DNA from: JAEUIE01 sp046350055
GTDB lineage: Bacteria; Planctomycetota; Planctomycetia; Gemmatales; HRBIN36
NCBI GenBank assembly: GCA_046350055.1
Contig: JAXMBC010000001.1
Location: 1,364,001 to 1,428,000 of the forward strand
DNA: 64,000 nt
Reading direction: 5' to 3'
Shown: positions 16,554-24,252 of the stretch, piece after piece
Position numbering within the stretch: the stretch's first letter is position 1
How the letters are laid out: each line of letters starts with the position of its first letter
The notes under the pieces: model-generated
What the model was told of the DNA's origin: nothing
Seen by the model: only the letters and a program-made list of their open reading frames with translations
Databases searched by the model: none
Made by a program: the position numbers and the translations under genes

Positions 16554-18008
16554 ATGCCGAAAGCCGTTCCAGCACATCGCCCCTTTGGGTCATCGGAAGG
16601 TCCTGCCCTGGAGTTTAAGCGGGCGACAGACCGTTTGCCTGCCAACGTTTTTGAAACAGTTTGTGCGTTTCTGAATATGGACGGCGGCATGATCCTCCTG
16701 GGTGTTGAGGATGATGGCACCGTTTCAGGAGTTGATGCACTCGCGGTGTCTCGTATCAAGGCAGATTTGATCAACCTGTCCAACAACCCGCAGAAGCTCG
16801 ATCCTCCTTATCTGCTGTTTCCCACCGAGGAAGAGATTGATGGCAAGTGGGTGATCAAGGTGCAGGTGCCTGCCAGTTCGCAGGTACATGAAACCGGTGG
16901 TGCCGTGTATCTTCGTGGCGACGATGGTGATTACCGGGTGCGAGGTGTGAACCGTCTGGCGGGTTTGCTGAACCGCAAGCTGGGTATCTACACCGAGCAA
17001 AAAGTGTTCCCTCATCTGGGTATGGCCGATCTCGATCCTGCGTTGTTTGAGAAAGCGCGCAGGTTGATGTTAAGTCGCCAGCCGAAGCATCCCTGGGCTG
17101 ATCTCTCTTTCGAGGAATTGCTGAAGGTGGCGGGGTTTGTTCGGAAGGATGTGGAGACTGGCAAGCCTGCGTACAACCTGGCTGCGGGTTTAATGTTCGG
17201 GTACGACAACACGATTCAGGAGCTGGTCCCAGGTTACAAGTTCGATGCCCTGCTCAGACGGCGGGATACGGAGCGATACGATGACCGCCTCATCGTTCGC
17301 ACCAATTTGATTGATGCATTCGATCTGCTCATGGGATTCATCGAGAAGCACATGAACGACCCGTTCTACCAGGAGGGCGTAACCAGCCTGAGCCTGCGGA
17401 CTATCATCTTCCGTGAACTGGTAGCCAACATCATTGCTCACCGCGAGTACACCAGTGCCGCCCCGGCGACGATGATCATCTATGCTGACCGGGTGGAGTT
17501 CAAGAACCCCAATGTGCCTCACTACTTTGGCAGAATTGATCCTAATCGCTTCACGCCCTACCCCAAGAACCCAACCATCTGCAAGTTCATGCTGCAGATG
17601 GGCCGCTATGACGAACTCGGGTCCGGGGTGAGGCGGGTGAACCAGTATCTGCCCCACTATTCGCCGGGTGCGGGCAAGCCCATCTTCGAGGATGGTGAGA
17701 TGTTCGCAGTGACGGTGCTACTGGGAAATGCAGAAGTCACCCCACCAGTTACCCCACCAGTTACCCCACCAGTCACCCCACCAGTCAGAGTGCTCATCGA
17801 ATTATTACTAACCCATGGTGAACTAGGCAGTGCCAACATCAGACAGCTATTGAAACTCAAAGATCGAACACATGTGCGGGAACATTACATAGATCCAGCG
17901 ATGGCAGCTGGGCTGATCGAATTGACCATACCTCACAAGCCTAAAAGCCGCTTACAACGCTACCGTCTGACTGCCACAGGTCGACTCGCCTTGCAGCAGC
18001 AGGAATAA
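16554..18008 (+). CDS. AlbA_2 (Schlafen-type) and ATPase-like domain protein, putative transcriptional regulator
   Basis: 484 aa. The N-terminal 120 residues are an AlbA_2/Schlafen domain (ALEFKRATDRLPANVFETVCAFLNMDGGMILLGVEDDGTVSGVD). Residues about 280-370 look like the HATPase_c_4 module found in the same proteins (IIFRELVANIIAHREYTS.. GRIDPNRFTPYPKNP.. RYDELGSGVRRV). A tandem VTPP repeat follows, then a winged-helix-like C-terminus (GSANIRQLLKLKDRTHVREHYIDPAMAAGLIELT). Such proteins are often annotated as RecG-like or divergent AAA-4 regulators. No recognised defence or mobile partner lies beside it. The start at 16554 has no strong ribosome-binding site. Confidence 0.8.
   Translation: MPKAVPAHRPFGSSEGPALEFKRATDRLPANVFETVCAFLNMDGGMILLGVEDDGTVSGVDALAVSRIKADLINLSNNPQKLDPPYLLFPTEEEIDGKWVIKVQVPASSQVHETGGAVYLRGDDGDYRVRGVNRLAGLLNRKLGIYTEQKVFPHLGMADLDPALFEKARRLMLSRQPKHPWADLSFEELLKVAGFVRKDVETGKPAYNLAAGLMFGYDNTIQELVPGYKFDALLRRRDTERYDDRLIVRTNLIDAFDLLMGFIEKHMNDPFYQEGVTSLSLRTIIFRELVANIIAHREYTSAAPATMIIYADRVEFKNPNVPHYFGRIDPNRFTPYPKNPTICKFMLQMGRYDELGSGVRRVNQYLPHYSPGAGKPIFEDGEMFAVTVLLGNAEVTPPVTPPVTPPVTPPVRVLIELLLTHGELGSANIRQLLKLKDRTHVREHYIDPAMAAGLIELTIPHKPKSRLQRYRLTATGRLALQQQE
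17736..17786 (+). repeat. 12-bp tandem repeat in the AlbA_2 gene
   Basis: Four copies of GT(C/T)ACCCCACCA and a partial fifth encode VTPP repeats in the linker before the C-terminal winged helix. The 12-bp unit keeps the frame, so copy number could vary without breaking the gene. Confidence 0.85.
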
Positions 18009-18039
18009 CGCATCACTCATTTGCAGATGGGGACCCCTC

Positions 18040-18723
18040 ATGCCTCGTACCATCCTCCTCACCGGCGTCACCAAGGGTCTTGGTCGTGCGCTGCTCGACC
18101 GTTTTCACGAGAAGGGCCATACGGTCTGGGGCTGTGGCCGGTCTGCATCGGTCATCACTCAGCTTCAGCAGCAGTTCCCTGCACCGCACGATTTTGAAAC
18201 GGTGGATGTTGCCAGTGATATCGAGGTGGCCCGCTGGGCGGAGCGCTTACTGAAGCGCTACGGCCCGCCCGACCTGCTCATCAATAATGCTGCTGTCATG
18301 AACCGCATGGCTCCGCTGTGGGAAATAGGAGCGGACGAGTTTGATACCCTGATGCAGGTCAATGTCTCGGGTGTCGCGAACGTCTTGCGCCACTTCGTGC
18401 CAGCAATGGTGAAGCGTGGCAGCGGCATCATTGTGAATCTGAGTTCCGGGTGGGGCCGATCCACGTCAGCAGAGGTGGCCCCCTATTGTGCCAGCAAATA
18501 TGCCATCGAAGGGCTGACCAAGGCGCTGGCCGATGACCTGCCCGAAGGGCTGGCTGCGGTTCCCCTTAACCCCGGCATCATCGATACGGAGATGCTTCGC
18601 CAGTGTTTTCAGGAGTCGGCTGGCCATTATCCCGATGCGAACCACTGGAGCTATGGGGCTGCGGATTATATCTTGGCTCTAGGCCCCACGGACACCGGCC
18701 TGTCCCGCACCATACCCTCCTGA
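18040..18723 (+). CDS. Short-chain dehydrogenase/reductase (SDR)
   Basis: 227 aa. The classical SDR elements are present: the cofactor motif TGVTKGLGRAL, the NNAAVM stretch (NNAG position), the catalytic Ser in IIVNLSSGWG and the YCASK catalytic Tyr-Lys. It uses NAD(P)H on a substrate that cannot be told. The C-terminus is short compared with many SDRs. It follows the AlbA_2 gene by 31 bp and precedes cdsA by 68 bp on the same strand. Confidence 0.87.
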   Translation: MPRTILLTGVTKGLGRALLDRFHEKGHTVWGCGRSASVITQLQQQFPAPHDFETVDVASDIEVARWAERLLKRYGPPDLLINNAAVMNRMAPLWEIGADEFDTLMQVNVSGVANVLRHFVPAMVKRGSGIIVNLSSGWGRSTSAEVAPYCASKYAIEGLTKALADDLPEGLAAVPLNPGIIDTEMLRQCFQESAGHYPDANHWSYGAADYILALGPTDTGLSRTIPS

Positions 18724-18791
18724 GTTGGTGTGTCATGGTTTGGCGGTATTCCCGCTAACCATGTTGCTGTTCCTTTGCATCGAGACCATGC

Positions 18792-19703
18792 ATGCTTCGC
18801 GCCCGCCTCATCGTCGGTACGCTGCTGGCGATCTGGGGCTTCGGCGTCCTCTTCCTCGACCGATACTTCGCCCCATGGTTCCCCATCTCGTTCACCTTCG
18901 GGCTGGCGGTGACCTGTTCCCTCGGGTATGAACTGCAACAACTCTTGCCCCAGCAATGTCGGCCACGGTCCTTACCCGTCTTTGGGTCGATGGTGCTGCT
19001 TGTCTGTTTCAACTGGGCGAGTGCGCTGGGCTGGCCCGGAGAGCCGCTGGCCTGGATCACCGGCGGGTTGCTGACCAGCCTGCTTTTTACGTTTCTGCTG
19101 GAAGCCTGGCATTACCATGAACCAGGCCAGGTAACCAAGCGGCTGGCCCTGACATTCTTCATTGTGGCGTACATCGGTTTCCTGGGGTCGTTTCTGATTC
19201 AACTGCGCTGGTACGAGCCGCCGGGGTACAACGGCACCGGGCTGAGCACCATCGCGTTGATCCTGGCCATCTTCGTGCCCAAGTGTTGCGACATCGGGGC
19301 CTATGCGGCTGGGCGACTGTTTGGCAAACACAAGATGACACCCTTGCTCAGCCCCAAGAAGACGTGGGAAGGTGCAGCGGGGGGTATCCTGCTCTCTGCC
19401 CTCATCACCTTGCTTATTGTGTATGGCTTCGGGACCTGGTTTAACTTGGACCCGGAGAATGCGTTCCCCTTCCGCAAGGCCACGGTACTCGGCCTGCCCA
19501 GTTGGCTGGCAACCATCCTGATGGGCATGGCCATCGGTGTGATGGGGATGCTGGGCGACCTGATGGAATCACTGATCAAGCGTGATCTGCATTTGAAGGA
19601 TGCCTCCGCGGTGCTGCCCGGCTTCGGCGGCTTGCTGGACGTGTTCGACAGCATCTTGTTCAGCGTGCCGGTAACATATGGGATTTTGCAGTGGGCGAGG
19701 TGA
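18792..19703 (+). CDS. cdsA: Phosphatidate cytidylyltransferase
   Basis: 303 aa, with about eight hydrophobic helices. The family signature is intact near the C-terminus: GDLMESLIKRDLHLKDAS, then PGFGGLLDVFDS. The motif SPKKTWEGAAGG, also typical of CdsA, is near residue 190. The enzyme makes CDP-diacylglycerol from phosphatidate and CTP, the branch point of phospholipid synthesis, in the inner membrane. plsY, an earlier step of the same pathway, is at 32756. A spacer repeat of the CCCCCTGACCCCCA type follows the gene. Confidence 0.93.
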   Translation: MLRARLIVGTLLAIWGFGVLFLDRYFAPWFPISFTFGLAVTCSLGYELQQLLPQQCRPRSLPVFGSMVLLVCFNWASALGWPGEPLAWITGGLLTSLLFTFLLEAWHYHEPGQVTKRLALTFFIVAYIGFLGSFLIQLRWYEPPGYNGTGLSTIALILAIFVPKCCDIGAYAAGRLFGKHKMTPLLSPKKTWEGAAGGILLSALITLLIVYGFGTWFNLDPENAFPFRKATVLGLPSWLATILMGMAIGVMGMLGDLMESLIKRDLHLKDASAVLPGFGGLLDVFDSILFSVPVTYGILQWAR

Positions 19704-19768
19704 AGTATGACAGAGGCCTAAGGGGTAAACCCTTCGGCTCTTGTTCCATGCGGCGCCGCGAGAGCGAG

Positions 19769-19802
19769 CCCCCTGACCCCCAATCCCTCTCCCAGCGAGG
19801 AG
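19769..19802. repeat. Dispersed GC-rich repeat, diverged copy
   Basis: CCCCCTGACCCCCAATCCCT leads to a short CTCCCAGCGAGGAG palindrome. It is similar to 8357-8399. It lies between cdsA and the PIN toxin-antitoxin pair. Confidence 0.45.
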
Positions 19803-19847
19803 CATTTCGCGCAAACACTTCAGACTGGTATGCATCTCGTGCAGCGG

Positions 19848-19862
19848 TATAATGGTGTTATG
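19848..19862 (+). promoter_or_regulatory. TATAAT box just before the antitoxin start (possible leaderless mRNA)
   Basis: TATAAT (19848-19853) ends six bases before the ATG at 19860, so transcription would begin at or next to the start codon. No Shine-Dalgarno sequence is visible and the -35 region is weak. Confidence 0.3.
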
Positions 19863-20147
19863 AGTGCACTTCAAACTTATCGTGGCTTCATTCGTCAGGG
19901 AATGATCGTTCCCGACGGGCCATTGCCGTTTGTGGAGGGCACGCCTGTCTCTTTCGAGGTACAACAAACCGTAGTGACACCGCCTTCTCGGAGCGATCTA
20001 GCTGTGGGATTTCAGTTGCTCATGAATCAATGGAACGCTGAGGACGATTCATTAGCACCTGAGGTTCAGCAAGCGCTTCAAACAGGTTTGCAGGAGAATC
20101 GTGGCTTGCAGTTGCAAGATGGTCAACTGGCTGATCTACTTCGATGA
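19860..20147 (+). CDS. Probable antitoxin of the PIN-domain toxin
   Basis: 95 aa from ATG 19860. The N-terminal 40 residues (YRGFIRQGMIVPDGPLPFVEGTPVSFEV) resemble the small DUF104/AbrB-like antitoxins, where a short beta-hairpin of the form 'G.I.. D.. LPEGT.V.V' is conserved. The C-terminal half is acidic and helical, as expected for a toxin-wrapping segment. The stop overlaps the start of the PIN gene by 4 bp (ATGA). The longer frame to 19830 would remove the promoter-like box and is less likely. Confidence 0.65.
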   Translation: MSALQTYRGFIRQGMIVPDGPLPFVEGTPVSFEVQQTVVTPPSRSDLAVGFQLLMNQWNAEDDSLAPEVQQALQTGLQENRGLQLQDGQLADLLR

Positions 20148-20605
20148 CGCAGATGACATATCTGCTGGATGCAGGACCGCTAGGTCTATTAGCACATAGT
20201 CGCTCAACTGCACGTCTTCCGATTCAGAGCTGGGTTTATCAGCAACTTCAAGACGGGAACACTGTCTTGATCTCCGAAGTGGCTGACTATGAAGTGCGAC
20301 GCGAATTGATCAGACTCATTCAGAAACAACAGTTACCTGCATCACGGCTGACACGACTCGATGCGCTTCAAAGCTTCTGTCCTCTAACCTTGCTTACACA
20401 TTCGAACTGGCAGCAAGCTGCAGAGCTTTGGGCGTCTATGAGAAATCAAGGAATTCCAACATCCGAGTTGGCTTCACTCGATGCAGATGTGTTGGTGATC
20501 TCCCAGACGCTTGAACTCGATGCTACCGTGGTTACAGTCAATCCAAAACACTTTGAAGTCCATTGCAAGACATTGGCTTGGCCCATTGGCTCCCCGTCAC
20601 CATAA
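20144..20605 (+). CDS. PIN-domain (VapC-like) toxin
   Basis: 153 aa. The PIN-domain acidic residues can be followed: Asp in YLLDAGPLGLL, Glu in ISEVADYEVRREL, Asp in SLDADVLVISQ, and the closing strand ATVVTVNPKHFE. PIN toxins are Mg-dependent RNases that usually cut tRNA or rRNA. The gene overlaps its presumed antitoxin gene by 4 bp and ends convergent with the LOG-Nth gene 14 bp away. This is the second of three toxin-antitoxin pairs in the window. Confidence 0.85.
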   Translation: MTQMTYLLDAGPLGLLAHSRSTARLPIQSWVYQQLQDGNTVLISEVADYEVRRELIRLIQKQQLPASRLTRLDALQSFCPLTLLTHSNWQQAAELWASMRNQGIPTSELASLDADVLVISQTLELDATVVTVNPKHFEVHCKTLAWPIGSPSP

Positions 20606-20619
20606 GTGAGGGTAGATTC

Positions 20620-21795
20620 TCACCCTTTTACCCCCACCCGTGGACAGAACTCCCGCAGCGTGCACTCATTGCACCTGGGCTTCTTCGCATCGCAGACCTG
20701 GCGGCCGTGGTAGATGAGGCGGTGGCCTAGTTTGGTCCAGGCTTCCTTCGGGAAGAGCTTCATCAGGTCCTGCTCGATCTTCTCCGGCGTGTTGTTCTTC
20801 GTCAGGCCCAGGCGGCGGCTGAGGCGGTGCACATGGGTATCGACGACCATGCCGGGTACGCCGAAGGCGTCGCCCAGTACCACGTTGGCGGTCTTGCGGC
20901 CGACGCCGGGAAGGGCATGGAGTTCAAACAGCGTCTCGGGCACCACGCCACCGTGGCGTTCGAGCAGTGCCCTGGCACAGGCGATGATGTTCTTCGCCTT
21001 GTTGTGGTAGAAGCCGGTGGCCTGGATGAGCTTCTCAACCTCTTCAAGCCGAGCGTTGGCGAAGGCAGCGGGATCGGGGTAGCGGGCGAAGAGTGCAGGC
21101 GTCACCTTGTTGACCATCTTGTCGGTACACTGGGCCGAGAGGATGGTGGCAATCAGCAGCTGGAATGGGGATTGATGCAGTAAAGCGCAGTGGGCATCAG
21201 GATAAAGTTCAGCGAGAGCCTGGTGGACGCGGGCTGCCTGGAGTTGCTTCGCACTGGGCGTGGGGATTTTCATCCGCTGCAGGAGCTTGGGTAGAGTAGT
21301 ATCTGATTCGTACAGGCGACCGCGCTTCTCCGGGATGAACCCCTCACTCACCGCTTTCTCGATCCAGTTGACCAGTTCATCGTAGAAGCCGAAGGCATTG
21401 AGCAGGCCGATGGGTTTGTCGTGCAGCTTCAGTTGCTTCCAGGTGATGATCTCGAACAGTTCGTCCATGGTGCCGTAGCCGCCGGGGAGGGCGATGAAGG
21501 CGTCGGCGAGTTGTTCGATGCGGGCCTTCCGCTGGTGCATCGTTTGCACGATCTCGAGTCGGGTGATGCCATGGTGCGCGAGCTCGGCTTCGACCATGGA
21601 GCCGGGGATGATCCCGACGATGTCGCCCTTGGCTGCTATCGCTGCTTCAGCGATAGCCCCCATCAGGCCAATATTGCCACCACCATAGACGATGCTGTGG
21701 CCTTGCTGAACGAGAGCACGAGTCACCTCGCTCGCCAGTTTGACATAGCGTGGATCGCGACCAGGCCGGGCACCACAAAATAGAGCGAAACGCAT
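20620..21795 (-). CDS. Fusion of LOG-family phosphoribohydrolase and endonuclease III
   Basis: 391 aa in one open frame. Residues 1-178 are a complete LOG/TIGR00730 domain (YGGGNIGLMG at 37-46 and PGGYGTMDE at 104-112), the family that cleaves the N-glycosidic bond of nucleoside 5'-monophosphates. Residues about 185-391 are a complete endonuclease III: the helix-hairpin-helix LPGVGRKTANVV with catalytic Lys301, VVDTHVHR with catalytic Asp319, and a [4Fe-4S] Cys set C368-X6-C375-X2-C378-X5-C384. Endonuclease III removes oxidised pyrimidines from DNA and nicks the strand. The joint near residues 178-188 (TPSAKQLQAARV) has no start codon with a ribosome-binding site, so one fused protein is expected. 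I know of no such fusion as a standard architecture. Confidence 0.93.
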   Translation of the reverse strand: MRFALFCGARPGRDPRYVKLASEVTRALVQQGHSIVYGGGNIGLMGAIAEAAIAAKGDIVGIIPGSMVEAELAHHGITRLEIVQTMHQRKARIEQLADAFIALPGGYGTMDELFEIITWKQLKLHDKPIGLLNAFGFYDELVNWIEKAVSEGFIPEKRGRLYESDTTLPKLLQRMKIPTPSAKQLQAARVHQALAELYPDAHCALLHQSPFQLLIATILSAQCTDKMVNKVTPALFARYPDPAAFANARLEEVEKLIQATGFYHNKAKNIIACARALLERHGGVVPETLFELHALPGVGRKTANVVLGDAFGVPGMVVDTHVHRLSRRLGLTKNNTPEKIEQDLMKLFPKEAWTKLGHRLIYHGRQVCDAKKPRCNECTLREFCPRVGVKG

Positions 21796-21851
21796 GAAGT
21801 GTCACGTAGGGTGTGAGTGAGTCGATTAGGACAATAAAGGATAGCAGGGCA

Positions 21852-21984
21852 TCAGAAGCAAGTAGCCAGAAGCCAGGAGCCAGAAGTTAAGAGTCGGCTC
21901 GACGATTAAGTAGCCAACTGCTCAGTCAGGCTCCATACTATCCATTGCTCACTACTGGCTTCTGGCTCCTGACTTCTGGCTACT
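21852..21984. repeat. Inverted pair of heptad short tandem repeats upstream of purH
   Basis: The left arm (21852-21887) reads AGAAGCA-AGTAGCC-AGAAGCC and on. The right arm (21953-21984) is its reverse complement type (CTGGCTTCTGGCTCCTGACT). It lies in the divergent space between the LOG-Nth gene and purH, ending 14 bp before the purH ATG. Confidence 0.85.
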
Positions 21985-21997
21985 ATTGCGAGACACC

Positions 21998-23569
21998 ATG
22001 ACTGACATCCTCCTCAAGCGTGCTCTTCTGAGTGTGACTGATAAGACCGGGCTAGTGGAACTTGCCCAGGGGTTGCACGGGCTGGGGGTTGAGCTTATCT
22101 CGACCGGCGGAACCCGGCAGACCATTGCAGATGCAAAGATTCCGGTGAAGGACATCAGCGAGGTTACCCAGTTCCCCGAGATGCTCGATGGGCGAGTGAA
22201 GACGCTTCACCCCGCGGTCCATGCCGGCATCCTCGCCAAGCGCGACAAGGCGGAACACCTGAAGACTCTCGAACAGCATCAGTTGCCGATGTTTGATCTG
22301 ATCGTGTGCAACCTGTACGCCTTCGAGGAAACAGTCGCCAGGCCGGGGTGCACGATGGCTCAGGCGATTGACAATATTGATATCGGCGGGCCGACGATGA
22401 TCCGGGCAGCGGCCAAGAATCACGCTGGCGTCGCAGTGCTGACTGCAGCAGCACAGTATGCACCGTTCCTGGAAGAACTGCGTTCCAACGGCGGCAAGAC
22501 CTCGCTGATGACGCGGCAGAAGCTGGCGGCAGAGGCATTCTCGATCATTGCAGACTACGACCTGGCCATTGCTCGCTACTTCACCGAGCAGACGACCAAG
22601 GAGACCTTTCCCACGACGCTGCGACAGAGCTGGAAGCGAAAGGCGACGCTGCGTTACGGGGAGAATCCCCACCAGCAGGCAGCTTTCTATGTCGAGGCGA
22701 AACCCAGCCGAGCATGTATCTCCACGGCAGAGTCGCTCGGTGGCAAGGAACTGTCGTTCAACAACCTGTTTGATCTCGATAGCGCCCTGACGCTGGTGCG
22801 GAGTTTCACCGAGCCTGCAGCAGTGGTGATCAAGCACAACAACCCGTGCGGGGCTGCGGTGGCTGGAGCATTAAGCGAAGCATACCGGCGGGCCAACGAA
22901 GGCGACCCGATCAGTGCCTTTGGTGGCATCGTCGGGCTCAACCGCGAAGTGGACGCAGCAACGGCACAACTGATGACGGAGCCGGGCCGATTCTTCGAAG
23001 CGATCATTGCCCCCGGCTTCAGTACCGAAGCGATGAGCATTCTCCGTACCCGGCCCAAGTGGAAGGACAGTGTCAGGCTGCTCGCCACCGGACCGCTGGA
23101 GGGGAATGCGTACGGGTTTGACTTCCGCAAGATTGAAGGTGGCCTGCTGGTGCAGGGGCTGGATACTGCTCTGGTGGATTGGAACGCCGTCAAGGTGGTG
23201 ACGGAGCGCAAGCCCAGCGCAACAGAGCTGGCTGATCTGGCCGTCGGCTGGACGGTGGTGAAGGCCGTGAAGAGCAACGCCATCGTGCTGGCGAAAGATC
23301 AGATGGTGATTGGCGTGGGAGCCGGGCAGATGAGCCGGATCGATTCCGTACAGATTGCCATCCGCAAGGCAGGCGACCGGAGCAAGGGCTCAGTGCTGGC
23401 TTCTGATGCGTTTTTCCCGTTCCCGGATAATGTCGAAGCTGCAGCTGCTGCAGGTGTGACAGCGATCGCCCAGCCGGGCGGTTCCGTGAAGGATGCGGAC
23501 AGCATTTCAGCGTGCAACAAGCATGGCATTGCCATGGTGTTCACGGGAATGAGGCATTTCAAGCACTAG
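21998..23569 (+). CDS. purH: Bifunctional AICAR transformylase/IMP cyclohydrolase
   Basis: 523 aa from ATG 21998 (MTDILLKRALLSVTDKTGL). The N-terminal MGS-like IMP cyclohydrolase domain has LISTGGTRQTI, DGRVKTLHPAVHAGIL and NIDIGGPTMIRAAAKN. The C-terminal transformylase domain has LRYGENPHQQAAFY, KHNNPCGAA, DPISAFGGIVGLN and the closing VFTGMRHFKH. It carries out the last two steps of de novo purine synthesis. The length is normal. It stands alone, preceded by a heptad-repeat inverted pair and followed by a convergent HTH regulator. The alternative TTG at 21986 adds four residues and lies in the repeat. Confidence 0.96.
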   Translation: MTDILLKRALLSVTDKTGLVELAQGLHGLGVELISTGGTRQTIADAKIPVKDISEVTQFPEMLDGRVKTLHPAVHAGILAKRDKAEHLKTLEQHQLPMFDLIVCNLYAFEETVARPGCTMAQAIDNIDIGGPTMIRAAAKNHAGVAVLTAAAQYAPFLEELRSNGGKTSLMTRQKLAAEAFSIIADYDLAIARYFTEQTTKETFPTTLRQSWKRKATLRYGENPHQQAAFYVEAKPSRACISTAESLGGKELSFNNLFDLDSALTLVRSFTEPAAVVIKHNNPCGAAVAGALSEAYRRANEGDPISAFGGIVGLNREVDAATAQLMTEPGRFFEAIIAPGFSTEAMSILRTRPKWKDSVRLLATGPLEGNAYGFDFRKIEGGLLVQGLDTALVDWNAVKVVTERKPSATELADLAVGWTVVKAVKSNAIVLAKDQMVIGVGAGQMSRIDSVQIAIRKAGDRSKGSVLASDAFFPFPDNVEAAAAAGVTAIAQPGGSVKDADSISACNKHGIAMVFTGMRHFKH

Positions 23570-23637
23570 GAGGGTGTGTGACGCTCTGTCCTCGCGCGAT
23601 CTGCGGCTCGGCAGGAGCCTCGCCCTTCCCGCCCGCA
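23570..23637. other. Convergent spacer with GCAGGAGCCTCGCC-type repeat
   Basis: The 68-bp space between purH and the HTH regulator contains GGCTCGGCAGGAGCCTCGCC, in which GGCTC and GAGCC form a short hairpin. It could act as a terminator for both genes, although no T-run is present. Confidence 0.35.
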
Positions 23638-24000
23638 TTACTTCACAATCTGCTTCAGCACATCGCGCAGCTTCTGGTGGATCTTGCTGCGGCCCTTGGC
23701 GAGGACCTGAGCGTCGCCGAGCGTTAGACAGGGATCGGGGAAGGGCAGCACCAGCAGGGCATCCTTCACGTTTGGCACCAGGGCATACTTGCGCGAATCG
23801 AGGGCGACATCGATGTGGCAATCGCGGAGCAGTTCCAGGTCGCGGTAGAAGGTGCGGATATCGATCTTGAGTTTGGACAGAATCTGAGCCCGGGTGCGCG
23901 GGCCGTCGCCTAGCAGTTCCACCAGGCGGTAGAGCCGGGTGGCACGTTCCAGGCTGACAGATGCCTGGGAGATGGTTGTTCCCTTGCTTTTGCTACTCAT
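23638..24000 (-). CDS. Small helix-turn-helix transcriptional regulator
   Basis: 120 aa from ATG 24000 (MSSKSKGTT). The middle of the protein (ERATRLYRLVELLGDGPRTRAQILSKLKIDIRTFYRDLELLRDC) is a winged-helix domain of the DeoR/HTH_11 type, as seen at the N-terminus of WYL regulators, but no WYL domain follows. The C-terminus is short and basic (AKGRSKIHQKLRDVLKQIVK). The upstream gap to the DUF1559 gene carries a perfect dyad GTTGACA-N6-TGTCAAC at 24100-24119, which may be its operator. Confidence 0.7.
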   Translation of the reverse strand: MSSKSKGTTISQASVSLERATRLYRLVELLGDGPRTRAQILSKLKIDIRTFYRDLELLRDCHIDVALDSRKYALVPNVKDALLVLPFPDPCLTLGDAQVLAKGRSKIHQKLRDVLKQIVK

Positions 24001-24099
24001 TAGGTGTCTCGCCAACTCCGATGGTGTTATGAGTAGCGCGGGCATCAGCCCTACTATCCATAGTTCGCTGCTTCCAGAGATAGTAGTTTCATCCTGTCA

Positions 24100-24119
24100 G
24101 TTGACAAGAGGGTGTCAAC
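24100..24119. promoter_or_regulatory. Dyad GTTGACA-N6-TGTCAAC (candidate operator)
   Basis: A perfect 7-bp inverted repeat with a 6-bp spacer in the divergent region between the HTH regulator (100 bp to its start) and the DUF1559 gene. The size and symmetry suit a dimeric winged-helix repressor. TTGACA within it could also serve as a -35 element, but I see no matching -10. Confidence 0.4.
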
Positions 24120-24252
24120 AGCCTCCCGGAGTCTGTGTTACATTCTATTGACCATCCGTCACTTGCATTGTGCCTGCACAGTGTTACGATGAAACTGCTC
24201 GAAAAGTAGTGCTTTGATTCAACAGTATCGCCCATTCAGCTAAAGGAGTGTT

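Noticed and set aside
17736..17786. Possible CRISPR-like array
   Set aside because: The units are 12 bp with no spacers, and they encode VTPP inside a gene.
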